In this document: piece by piece, positions 34,225 to 42,267 of the stretch | Layout: each line of letters opens with the position of its first letter | How positions within the stretch are numbered: the stretch's first letter is position 1 | Source: Mycobacterium sp. NBC_00419 | GTDB lineage: Bacteria; Actinomycetota; Actinomycetes; Mycobacteriales; Mycobacteriaceae | Length of the DNA: 64,000 nt | Direction: 5' to 3' | Assembly (NCBI RefSeq): GCF_036023875.1 | Contig: NZ_CP107931.1 | Location: 3,100,001-3,164,000 of the forward strand | Made by a program: the position numbers and the translations under genes | Notes under the pieces: generated by a model | What the model saw: the letters and a program-made list of their open reading frames with translations, nothing else | Databases searched by the model: none | What the model was told of the DNA's origin: nothing

Positions 34225-35436
34225 ATGAAACCGGAGGCCGAGCAGGTCGGGGGCACCCGCGGCTTCCTGCCCGCCGTCGAAGGGATGCGCGCGTGCGCGG
34301 CCATGGGGGTGGTGCTGACGCACGTGGCGTTCCAGACCGGCACCTCCAGCGGAGTGCTCGGCCGGCTGCTGCACCGGTTCGACCTTGCGGTCGCGGTGTT
34401 CTTCGCGCTGTCGGGCTTCCTGCTGTGGCGCGGCCACGCCGCGGCCGCGCGCGGAATGCGCCACCGCCCGCCCACCGGGCACTACCTGCGATCCCGGCTC
34501 GTGCGGATCATGCCCGGCTACCTGGTCGCCGTCATCGTGATCCTCACGCTGCTCCCGGAGGCCAACCACGCCAGTCCCACAGTGTGGCTGGCCAACCTCA
34601 CGCTCACCCAGGTGTACGTCCCGCTGACGCTGACCGCCGGCCTTACCCAGATGTGGAGCCTGTCGGTCGAAGTGAGCTTCTATCTGGCGCTGCCGATCCT
34701 GGCATTACTGGCGCGCCGGTTGCCCGTGCCGGCCCGCATTCCGGTGATCGCGGCGGTGGCGCTGGCCAGCCTGGGCTGGGGACTGCTGCCGATCCACACC
34801 CCGCAGGGTGTGAACTTCCTCAACTGGCCGCCGGCCTATGCCTCCTGGTTCGCGGCGGGCATGCTGCTCGCCGAGTGGACGGTCAGCCCGCCGGGCTGGG
34901 CGCACAGGCTAGCCCGCAACCCGTGGGCCATCACCGGCATCGCCGTGGGGGCCTATCTGTTGTCCGCCTCGCCGCTGGCCGGGCCGGAAGACCTGGTCCC
35001 GGCGACGCTGGGCCAGTTCGTCATTCGTACGTCGTTGGGGGCGGTGGTGGCGTGGGCGCTGTTGGCGCCGCTGGTGCTCGACCGGCCCGACACCGCGCAC
35101 CCGATCCTGGGGAGCAAGGTGATGGTGACGCTCGGCCGCTGGTCCTACGGGCTGTTCGTGTGGCACCTGGCCGCGTTGGTGATGGTGTTCCCGATGGTCG
35201 GCAAGTTCATGTTCAACGGAAACCTGATCGTCGTGCTGGTGCTCACCTTGATCTTCGGGTTCGCGATGGCCGCGGTCAGCTATGCGCTGGTGGAGTCGCC
35301 GTGCCGGAATGCGCTGCGGCGCTGGGAGTATCGGCGTGCACGTAGCCCGCGCCCCGGCGAGGGGGGCCGGGCGTCGCCGGTGCCGCCGCTGGACAGTTCG
35401 GTCAGCGACGATCCCGAACCCGTCATCGCGCACTGA
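34225..35436 (+). CDS. Membrane acyltransferase, Rv0228 type (acyltransferase 3 family)
   Basis: A 403-aa integral membrane acyltransferase with ten or so helices. The family signature after the N-terminus is GFLPAVEGMRACAAMGVVLTH, in which Arg and His are the conserved residues, followed by FFALSGFLLWRG and SLSVEVSFYLALP. Such enzymes transfer acetyl or other short acyl groups to exported sugars or glycolipids. The corynebacterial relative TmaT acetylates trehalose monomycolate before export. ATG 34225 is preferred; a GTG at 34198 would add nine residues and neither has a clear ribosome-binding site. It diverges from the Rv0227c-Rv0226c unit. Confidence 0.8.
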   Translation: MKPEAEQVGGTRGFLPAVEGMRACAAMGVVLTHVAFQTGTSSGVLGRLLHRFDLAVAVFFALSGFLLWRGHAAAARGMRHRPPTGHYLRSRLVRIMPGYLVAVIVILTLLPEANHASPTVWLANLTLTQVYVPLTLTAGLTQMWSLSVEVSFYLALPILALLARRLPVPARIPVIAAVALASLGWGLLPIHTPQGVNFLNWPPAYASWFAAGMLLAEWTVSPPGWAHRLARNPWAITGIAVGAYLLSASPLAGPEDLVPATLGQFVIRTSLGAVVAWALLAPLVLDRPDTAHPILGSKVMVTLGRWSYGLFVWHLAALVMVFPMVGKFMFNGNLIVVLVLTLIFGFAMAAVSYALVESPCRNALRRWEYRRARSPRPGEGGRASPVPPLDSSVSDDPEPVIAH

Positions 35437-35515
35437 GCGCGCTGCCCGTGCTGATGCGCCCGGGGTGGGTGGTGCGCGATGATCTGTCAGACCTGATCGA
35501 GTCGAAGGGATCCCT

Positions 35516-36826
35516 ATGGCAGCCACGAGGCCGTTGACCGTGATGTTCTGGCCCGAGTCGGCGTATGGCCCGACGAACCAGTGCATCGGGTTGGCCGCCA
35601 TCCTGCGCGACCGCGGCCACCGCATCGTGTTCGCGGCGGAAAGTTCGTGGGCGGGCAAGCTGGCGCCGCTGGGCTTCGTCGAGGAACTCGTCGACCTGGC
35701 CGAACCGGCCGCAGGAGCCGAGGACGAGGACCCGGGCAAGTTCTGGACCGATTTCATCGCCGAGACCGCCCCTGAGTTCCGCAAGCCGACCGTCGACCAG
35801 CTGGAGACGTTCATCCAGCCGACCTATCAGGCGCTGGTCGGCGGCGCCAAGTACTGCGAGCCGCGGTTGCGGGCAATCGTCGCCGAGCATCGTCCCGACG
35901 TCATCGTCGAAGACAACGTCGTGCTGTTCCCCGCCTTGGTGACCGCCGGTGTCCCGTTCATCCGGATCGTGTCGTGCAGCCCGCTGGAGATCCCCGGGCC
36001 GAACATCCCGCCCCCGTTCTCCGGCCTGCCCAGTGACGACCGGTCGGCCTGGGACGACTATCGCGGCGAGTTCGACCGCACGCACCGTGCGCTGTGGGAC
36101 GACTTCAACTCCTGGGTGCAGCAGCAGGGCGCCGACCCGCTGCCGGACCTGGAGTTCATGCCACGCGAGAACGCCGCCAACCTCTACGTGTATCCCGCCG
36201 AGGCGGACTACGTCGAAGCGCGACCGCTGGACGGCAGCTGGACCCGGATGGACTCCAGCGTGCGGGAAACCGACCTCGACTACGTGGTGCCCGCCGAGGT
36301 GGCCGACCGCCCCGAGGACAGCGCCTTGATCTACCTGTCACTGGGATCGCTGGGCGGGGCTGACGTCGAGCTGATGCAGCGGCTCGTCGACGTCCTGGGT
36401 GGGACCAAGCACCGATTCATCGTCAGCAAGGGGCCGCAGGCAGATCGAATCACGTTGGCGGACAACATGGTCGGCGAGCAGATGGTGCCACAGACGAAGG
36501 TCATCCCACAGGTCGACCTGGTCATCTCGCACGGCGGCAACAACACCGTGACCGAGACGCTGCACTTCGGCAAGCCGCTGATCGTGCTGCCCCTGTTCTG
36601 GGACCAGTACGAAAACGCCCAGCGTATCGACGAACTCGGCTTCGGTGTGCGGCTGAACACCTACGCCTTCGCCGAGGAGGAGCTCACCAGCGCGGTGGAC
36701 CGGACGCTGGCCGACACCGCACTGCGGGACCGGCTGGCCGAGATCGGCGCGAAGATCAGGGCGCGTGACGGGCTCCGCGTCGGTGCTGACGTCATCGAGA
36801 AGGTGGGCCAGGCCGCGACGGCCTGA
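35516..36826 (+). CDS. GT1-family (MGT-like) glycosyltransferase
   Basis: A 436-aa glycosyltransferase resembling macrolide/UGT-type enzymes. The acceptor domain begins TVMFWPESAYGPTNQCIGLA. The nucleotide-sugar binding block in the C-terminal domain is QVDLVISHGGNNTVTETL followed by GKPLIVLPLFWDQYENAQRI, with the HGGxxT and D/N-Q residues typical of GT1. It is soluble, with no signal peptide. ATG 35516 is used. The kinase gene begins 4 bp after its stop, so it is co-expressed with a sugar kinase and an SIS protein. This suggests it transfers a sugar derived from their pathway to a small molecule or lipid. Confidence 0.83.
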   Translation: MAATRPLTVMFWPESAYGPTNQCIGLAAILRDRGHRIVFAAESSWAGKLAPLGFVEELVDLAEPAAGAEDEDPGKFWTDFIAETAPEFRKPTVDQLETFIQPTYQALVGGAKYCEPRLRAIVAEHRPDVIVEDNVVLFPALVTAGVPFIRIVSCSPLEIPGPNIPPPFSGLPSDDRSAWDDYRGEFDRTHRALWDDFNSWVQQQGADPLPDLEFMPRENAANLYVYPAEADYVEARPLDGSWTRMDSSVRETDLDYVVPAEVADRPEDSALIYLSLGSLGGADVELMQRLVDVLGGTKHRFIVSKGPQADRITLADNMVGEQMVPQTKVIPQVDLVISHGGNNTVTETLHFGKPLIVLPLFWDQYENAQRIDELGFGVRLNTYAFAEEELTSAVDRTLADTALRDRLAEIGAKIRARDGLRVGADVIEKVGQAATA

Positions 36827-36830
36827 TCAG

Positions 36831-38048
36831 GTGGACCACGAACTCGACGTCCTGGAACTGGCTGACGGCAAACGGCTGGCGGTGATCGCCGGTGACGGCG
36901 ACCGCCTGGCCGCCCTGCCCCAGGTGCGCGACGGGGGCCGGTGGCGCCGCGCGCAGCCCGGCGACGGGGTGGCCGAGGCGCTGTGCCGGATGCTCGAGGC
37001 GTCACCGGATTTCTCGGTGCGGGGTCGCTTCGCCGTGCACGCGTGGGCCGCCCGCCCCGTCGAGGGTGAGCGGTCGGTCACCGTCGACCAGACCAACGAG
37101 TCGGTGATCGTCGGCGAGGCGGCGGTGGTCAAGTGGGCGACCCACCTGCAGGAGGGCCCGCACCCGGCGCCGTCGCGGCTGCAGGTATTGCGCACCAACG
37201 GGTTTCGATTCATGCCCCAGCCGTGGGGCTTGGTCACCTGGCAGCCCGACAGCGGTGCGGAAACCTTGGTGGCCAATGTCGACGAGTATCTTCCCGGTGC
37301 TGTCGACGGGTGGACGTGGGCGGTCGACCTGATGGCCGAGGCGGCGCGAGGGGCGACGGCGCGACCGGCCCCCGTGGTGTCGGCGGTAGCCGAGGTCGCC
37401 ATGGTGGTGGCCGAGCTGCACGCCGCGCTGGCCACCACCGCGGTCACGGCATCGGTCGCCGACGCGCAGCGGTGGCGCGAGAACGCGCTGGCGACCCTGC
37501 ACGAGGCGCAGGCGCTGAGCACACCCGCCACCGCCGCTGTGTTGCACGACCGCCGCGCCGAGATCGAGCGGACCCTGGCAGGCCTCGGTGCGCTCGCCGG
37601 AAGCCCGGTGATCGACGGCCACGGCGACCTGCATGTCGGGCAGGTGCTGCAGTGCCGCGGGCGCTACGTGGTCACCGATTTCGACGGCAACCCGGTGTTG
37701 CCCCCGCAGCAGCGCGTGCTGCCCATCCCGGCTGCCCTCGATGTGGCCGGCATGGCCCAGTCACTGGCCCACGTGGCGATCGTGGCGCAACGACACAACG
37801 ACCTCGACCCGCACGCCCTGGCGGTGGTGGATCGGGATGCCCGCCGGGCCTTCCTCGACGGCTATGCCGACGGGTTGGCCCGCCTCGGTCACGCCGACCT
37901 TTATGATCCGGCACCGCTGCCTGCGTTCCGGCTGCAACAGGTATTGCGGGAAATCGTGTACGCGGCACGGCATCTGCCGCGGTGGATGTATGTTCCCGAC
38001 GCGGCGCTGCCCGCCTTGCTCGACGAGAGGATCACTGGTGGACGCTGA
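36831..38048 (+). CDS. Maltokinase-fold sugar kinase, probable glucosamine kinase
   Basis: A 405-aa APH/maltokinase-like phosphotransferase. The catalytic loop reads DGHGDLHVGQVL and the metal-binding motif VTDFDGNPVLP. True maltokinases have HGDxHLGQ and DFEGEP; the DFDGNP form, with the following PAALDVAGMAQSLAHVA, resembles the glucosamine kinase characterised from Streptacidiphilus. It would therefore phosphorylate glucosamine or a related amino sugar with ATP. GTG 36831 follows the GT1 stop by 4 bp; starts further upstream lie inside that gene. It overlaps the SIS gene by 11 bp. Substrate assignment is by motif memory only. Confidence 0.72.
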   Translation: MDHELDVLELADGKRLAVIAGDGDRLAALPQVRDGGRWRRAQPGDGVAEALCRMLEASPDFSVRGRFAVHAWAARPVEGERSVTVDQTNESVIVGEAAVVKWATHLQEGPHPAPSRLQVLRTNGFRFMPQPWGLVTWQPDSGAETLVANVDEYLPGAVDGWTWAVDLMAEAARGATARPAPVVSAVAEVAMVVAELHAALATTAVTASVADAQRWRENALATLHEAQALSTPATAAVLHDRRAEIERTLAGLGALAGSPVIDGHGDLHVGQVLQCRGRYVVTDFDGNPVLPPQQRVLPIPAALDVAGMAQSLAHVAIVAQRHNDLDPHALAVVDRDARRAFLDGYADGLARLGHADLYDPAPLPAFRLQQVLREIVYAARHLPRWMYVPDAALPALLDERITGGR

Positions 38049-39003
38049 GGGCTTCGTCGCCGACCTGCACCGCAAGCCCGAGACGTTGGGCGGGCTGGCC
38101 CACACGCTGGCCGGCGCCAACCCGTGGGCGCAGGCGGTGCCGGCCGGTATCGATCGGGTGGTGCTGCTGGGAATGGGGTCCTCGGCCTACGCCGGGGGTG
38201 TCGCGGCCGCTCGGATGCGCGCCCGCGGACTGCTTGCGGTCTCCGAGGTGGCATCGACGCAGTCACTTCCGGACTGGGGTCCCGGAACGTTGGTCGTGGC
38301 GACCTCGGCTACCGGCGGGTCGGTGGAAACCCTTGACGCGCTTGGCCGTCTGCCCTCCGGGGTCACCACGATCGCCCTGACCAACACCGCGGACTCGGCC
38401 ATCACCGAGCGCTGCGATGCCGTCGTCGAACTGCGGGCGGATCGCGAGGTCGGTGGGGTGGCCTGCCGCACCTATCAGCACACGCTGGTGCTGCTGATGG
38501 CGCTCGAGGCACACCTGGCCGGTGCCGACACCACCGCACTGGCCGCCACCGTCACCAGCGCAGCCACCGCGAGCGCCCATCTGCTGGACACCGAATCAGA
38601 TTGGCGGCCAGCCGTGTCCGACCTATTGCTCGGACCCGACGGCACCCACCTGGCCGCCCCGGCGCACCGATTCTGCTCAGCCCAGCAGGGTGCGCTGATG
38701 CTGCGCGAGGGGCCGCGGCGCCCGGCGGTGGGCTGCGAGACCGGCGACTGGAGCCACGTCGACGTCTACCTCACCAAAACCACCGACTACCGGCTGCTGG
38801 TGTTCGCCGGGTCGCCATGGGAGCAGCAGATGGCCGAGTGGACGACAGTGCGCGGCACGACCGTCGTCGCGGTCGGGGGTAGTGTTCCCAGCGCCGGTTT
38901 CGAGGTGCGCTACCCCGGCGACGACGACGATGACGTGCGCCTGCTCACCGAAGTTCTGGTGCCCGAACTCGTCGCGGCCAGCGCCTGGCTGGGCGGAGGG
39001 TAG
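38038..39003 (+). CDS. SIS-domain protein, GlmS isomerase-like
   Basis: A 321-aa protein with two sugar-isomerase (SIS) domains, the architecture of the GlmS C-terminal half without the glutaminase domain. The first domain has VVLLGMGSSAYAGG and the phospho-sugar loop ATSATGGSVETL. The second contains CSAQQGALMLREGPRRPA and a GlmS-like Glu in CETGDWSHVD. It may deaminate or isomerise an amino-sugar phosphate, which fits the kinase upstream. GTG 38038 is preceded by AGAGG and overlaps the kinase stop by 11 bp. It is the last gene of the GT1-kinase-SIS unit. Confidence 0.78.
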   Translation: MDAEGFVADLHRKPETLGGLAHTLAGANPWAQAVPAGIDRVVLLGMGSSAYAGGVAAARMRARGLLAVSEVASTQSLPDWGPGTLVVATSATGGSVETLDALGRLPSGVTTIALTNTADSAITERCDAVVELRADREVGGVACRTYQHTLVLLMALEAHLAGADTTALAATVTSAATASAHLLDTESDWRPAVSDLLLGPDGTHLAAPAHRFCSAQQGALMLREGPRRPAVGCETGDWSHVDVYLTKTTDYRLLVFAGSPWEQQMAEWTTVRGTTVVAVGGSVPSAGFEVRYPGDDDDDVRLLTEVLVPELVAASAWLGGG

Positions 39004-39025
39004 GTGCCGTGCCGGTGGGATGGTT

Positions 39026-39056
39026 GAACCGAAACCGGTTCTGATTCGTGTAGAAC
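39026..39056. promoter_or_regulatory. Overlapping inverted repeats upstream of tetR
   Basis: GAACC (39026-39030) pairs with GGTTC (39037-39041), and GTTCT (39038-39042) pairs with AGAAC (39052-39056). The repeats lie 57-87 bp upstream of the TetR start in the 110-bp gap after the SIS gene. They are candidate autoregulatory operator half-sites, assigned by structure alone. Confidence 0.35.
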
Positions 39057-39112
39057 TTGGGGATCCCTCCCAGGGTGCACGACCGACGACGAGGTGAAGG
39101 GTTGACGGCGCG

Positions 39113-39736
39113 GTGAGCTCCGAAGGCGGCCTCGGCACGCCGAGACGGCAGCGCGTCGTCGAGGCAGCCCTCGCGGTGTTCGGTGAGCACGGCGCCGCGA
39201 AGTCGACGTTGCAGATGGTCGCACGCGCCGCAGGTGTGTCAGTGGGATTGGTACAGCACCACTTCGGCTCCAAGGAGAAGCTGGTCGAAGCGGTCAATGC
39301 CCATGCCTTGACCGTCATCAGGACCGAGATGGCCAGACCGTTGACCGCTCCGTCGAACGAGTCCGTCCTCGAGATGGGCCGACGGGTGAGTTTTCTGCTT
39401 GCCCGGCAACTGGCGGCGGTCGACTATCTCGCCGACCTGCTCGTCGAGGGTGCCCCCGCGGGAGCCGCATTCTTCGACTCAACGGCCGAGATCGGCCTGG
39501 CGCGCTGGCGCCGACTGGCCGACGAAGGCGGCGCGGCCGAGGATCTCGATCTGGTGTGGGCCGCGCTCAATCCGCTCATCCTGGTGATGGGGGCGGTGAT
39601 CATGCGGCGGCACATCGACCGGCACCTGCCCGAACCCTTTGTCGGCACGGCTCAACTGCAGCGATGGCGGGACGCCGTGAACGCACTGCTCGAACACGGC
39701 CAGATCAGGCGCGAGCCCGACGAACCCACGAATTAG
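39113..39736 (+). CDS. TetR-family regulator
   Basis: A 207-aa TetR repressor. The helix-turn-helix is at about residues 29-48 (TLQMVARAAGVSVGLVQHHF), followed by SKEKLVEAVN. The ligand domain contains no diagnostic motif. GTG 39113 is the first start able to include the whole first helix; the ribosome-binding site is weak. It sits just downstream of the amino-sugar cassette on the same strand and convergent with the acyl-CoA ligase (35 bp between stops). It could regulate either. Inverted repeats upstream suggest autoregulation. Confidence 0.83.
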   Translation: MSSEGGLGTPRRQRVVEAALAVFGEHGAAKSTLQMVARAAGVSVGLVQHHFGSKEKLVEAVNAHALTVIRTEMARPLTAPSNESVLEMGRRVSFLLARQLAAVDYLADLLVEGAPAGAAFFDSTAEIGLARWRRLADEGGAAEDLDLVWAALNPLILVMGAVIMRRHIDRHLPEPFVGTAQLQRWRDAVNALLEHGQIRREPDEPTN

Positions 39737-39771
39737 TCAGCCGGGTAGGTCTGGCCACGGTCGCGGGCGAC

Positions 39772-41238
39772 CTAACCCTGTAGCCGCGCGATGACCTGCT
39801 CGCGTACCGCCGATCGCCGCGCCTTGCCGGCGTCGTCACGCAACGGCGCGTCCACGAACTCGACGGTGCGCGGCACCTTGTAGTCGGCGAGCCGCTCGGC
39901 GACAAAGGCTTTCACAGCGGCATCGTCGAGACCGCCCCCATCGGTGTGGACCAGCGCGTGCGGCACCTGGCCCAGGTCCTCGTGCGGGACGCCGACCACC
40001 AGACACGACAGCACGGCCGGATGCTCGGCGAGCGCACTCTCGATCTCGGCCGGGTAGACGTTGCGCCCACCCACGGTGAACATGTCCACGCGGCGGTCGG
40101 CCAGATACAGGTAGCCGTCCTCGTCGAACCAGCCGAGGTCGCCCAGGGAGTCCCAGCCGTCGCGGGTCTTGGCTGTGCTGCCGACGTAGCGGTAGGTCGG
40201 TGCGCTGCCCGGAGCCGGGCGCATGTAGATCTCACCGACCACCCCGGGCGGGCACTCGTTGCCGTCGTCGTCGAGCACCTTCATCTCGCCGGCCACCACC
40301 CGTCCGACCGAACCGCGATGCGCCAGCCACTCGGTACCGCTGATGAACGTCAAGGCCTGAAGTTCGGTGCCACCGTAGAGTTCCCACACCACATCGGGCC
40401 CGAGCAATTCGATCCAGGCTTCCTTGATGTTGGGTGGGCACGGGGCCGCCAGATGCCAGAATCTGCGCAGCGAGGACAGGTCGTAGGCACCGGGGTTGGC
40501 CCGGTACACCGGCAGTAGGCGCTGCATGATCGTGGGCACGGTGGCCAGATAGTTGACCCGGTAGTCGGTGATCAGCCGCAGGAACTCCTCAGGATCGAAC
40601 CGGCGCATCAACACCAGGTGCTGGCCGGTCAGCAACGCCAGGGTGGCCGAGGTGAACCCGGTGTTGTGGCTCAGCGGCACCGGCAGCAGGTGGGTGTCGG
40701 TCGGCAGGTTGCCCATTCCCATGGCGACGATCTCGGCCGGGATCCTGCCCTCGCCGCCGGCCTCGATGAGCTTGGGCCGCCCGGTGCTGCCGCCGGATCC
40801 AATCGATTTCCAGCACGGCGAGACAACCTCGGGCAGTGGGGCATCCGACAGTTGCAGGCTACCGGCGAAGTCGGCGTCGACGGAGGGCACGATGCCGCGT
40901 GGGTCGGCCCGGCCCACCAGTAGTGCACGTGGTTTGAGGTCCAGCAGGCCCTCGAACTCGGCGTCGGGAAGCCGTGGTGACAACGGCTGGGGGATGGCGC
41001 CGAGCTTCCAGACCGCCACCGTCGCCAGCACCCACTCGATCGAGTTGGCCACCGCGATCGTGACGTAGTCACCTTGGCCGACACCGAGTTCGGCGTAGGC
41101 GCGGGCCAACCGGTTCGACGCCGATTCGAGCTCACCGCGGGTCAGGGTTCGTCCGGCACAGCTGACGGCCGGCCGGTCGGGGTCCTCGGCGGCCAGTTGG
41201 CTCAGGCGGGCGCCGATCGGGAGAATATCGTCAGGCAT
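39772..41238 (-). CDS. Acyl-CoA ligase-like AMP-forming enzyme
   Basis: A 488-aa ANL-family adenylating enzyme. The P-loop is atypical (GSGGSTGRPK instead of SGTTGxPK). The A5 motif ELYGGTE, the hinge LGDLGWFDEDGYLYLADR and the catalytic Lys in DDAGKARRS are present. It resembles bile-acid/steroid CoA ligases (BaiB-like), though substrate cannot be read from sequence. ATG 41238 is used. It lies 42 bp after the phosphotriesterase-family gene and follows aftD on the same strand, so it is probably the last gene of that transcription unit. It may be a late addition, because Rv0230c in M. tuberculosis has different neighbours. Confidence 0.8.
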   Translation of the reverse strand: MPDDILPIGARLSQLAAEDPDRPAVSCAGRTLTRGELESASNRLARAYAELGVGQGDYVTIAVANSIEWVLATVAVWKLGAIPQPLSPRLPDAEFEGLLDLKPRALLVGRADPRGIVPSVDADFAGSLQLSDAPLPEVVSPCWKSIGSGGSTGRPKLIEAGGEGRIPAEIVAMGMGNLPTDTHLLPVPLSHNTGFTSATLALLTGQHLVLMRRFDPEEFLRLITDYRVNYLATVPTIMQRLLPVYRANPGAYDLSSLRRFWHLAAPCPPNIKEAWIELLGPDVVWELYGGTELQALTFISGTEWLAHRGSVGRVVAGEMKVLDDDGNECPPGVVGEIYMRPAPGSAPTYRYVGSTAKTRDGWDSLGDLGWFDEDGYLYLADRRVDMFTVGGRNVYPAEIESALAEHPAVLSCLVVGVPHEDLGQVPHALVHTDGGGLDDAAVKAFVAERLADYKVPRTVEFVDAPLRDDAGKARRSAVREQVIARLQG

Positions 41239-41280
41239 AGGAACCTCGGCGGGTAGGAGCGCAGCGACTCGGGGCTGGTG

Positions 41281-42258
41281 TCATCGCTTGGAGAAGATGG
41301 TCCGCGGGTTGTCCACGAGCATCGTGGTGATCTGGTCCTCGGTGACACCGCGACTGCGCAGTGCTGGCAGCACGTCGTTATGGATGTGCAGGTAGTGCCA
41401 ATTCGGAAGCGCGACCGGCAGTGCGGCTTCCGGAAGCCAGTCGATGTAGCAGGATGCGTCGTGCGACAGCACCATCCGGTCGGCGTGACCGCGCTGGCAC
41501 ATCGCCGCAACGGTGTCCACGCGGTCGTCGAAACTGAGCATGGCGTCCAGGCCGAAGCGGTCCATCCCGAGGTAGGAGCCCGCCGCGATCAACTCTTCGA
41601 GGTAGCCCAGGTCGGTGGTGTCGCCGCTGTGCCCGATGATGACCCGGCTCAGGTCGACTCCCTCCTCGGCGAAGATGCGCTGTTGCTCCAGACCCCGCCG
41701 GGTGGGGGCGTGGGTGTGGGTGGTGATCGGCACACCGGTCTGCCGGTGTGCCTGGGCCACGGCGCGCAGCACCCGCTCGACACCGGGTGTCACGCCGGGC
41801 TCGTCGGTCGCGCATTTGAGGATCGCAGCCTTGACGCCGGTGTCGGCGATGCCCTCGGTGATATCCCGGACGAACAGGTCAGTCATCGTCTCGGGGCCGC
41901 CGAATCCGGTGCCCGGACCGGTGAAGTGGAAGTACATCGGGACGTCGTTGTAGGTGTACACCCCGGTGGCGACCACGATCTGCAGGCCGGTCCGGGCTGC
42001 CACCCGCTGGATGCGCGGGATGTAGCGACCAAGGCCGATCACTGTGGGATCGACGATGGTGTCCACCCCGATCGCTTTGAGCGCATTGAGCTTCTCGACG
42101 GCGTCGGCCTCGCGCGCGGCCTCATCGCCCCAGCCTTCCGGGTAGTTCACCAGGACCTCGGGGGACAGGACGAACACGTGCTCGTGCATCAGCACGACGC
42201 CCAGTTCGGTGGTCGCGACGGGGCCGCGAACGGTCTCGACCTGCGACGGCTCTGTCAT
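41281..42258 (-). CDS. php: Phosphotriesterase-like lactonase (Php)
   Basis: A 325-aa binuclear-metal hydrolase of the PTE-like lactonase group. Metal ligands appear as VVLMHEHVFV (HxH), the carboxylated Lys in AILKCATDE, ITTHTHA and VIIGHSGDT, and the late catalytic Asp in LSHDAS. Relatives hydrolyse N-acyl-homoserine and other lactones and have weak paraoxonase activity; the mycobacterial homologue is Rv0230c. ATG 42258 lies 9 bp after the aftD stop, indicating co-transcription. In M. tuberculosis five genes (Rv0231-Rv0235c) separate php from aftD; here they are adjacent. Confidence 0.88.
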   Translation of the reverse strand: MTEPSQVETVRGPVATTELGVVLMHEHVFVLSPEVLVNYPEGWGDEAAREADAVEKLNALKAIGVDTIVDPTVIGLGRYIPRIQRVAARTGLQIVVATGVYTYNDVPMYFHFTGPGTGFGGPETMTDLFVRDITEGIADTGVKAAILKCATDEPGVTPGVERVLRAVAQAHRQTGVPITTHTHAPTRRGLEQQRIFAEEGVDLSRVIIGHSGDTTDLGYLEELIAAGSYLGMDRFGLDAMLSFDDRVDTVAAMCQRGHADRMVLSHDASCYIDWLPEAALPVALPNWHYLHIHNDVLPALRSRGVTEDQITTMLVDNPRTIFSKR

Positions 42259-42267
42259 GCCACGACC

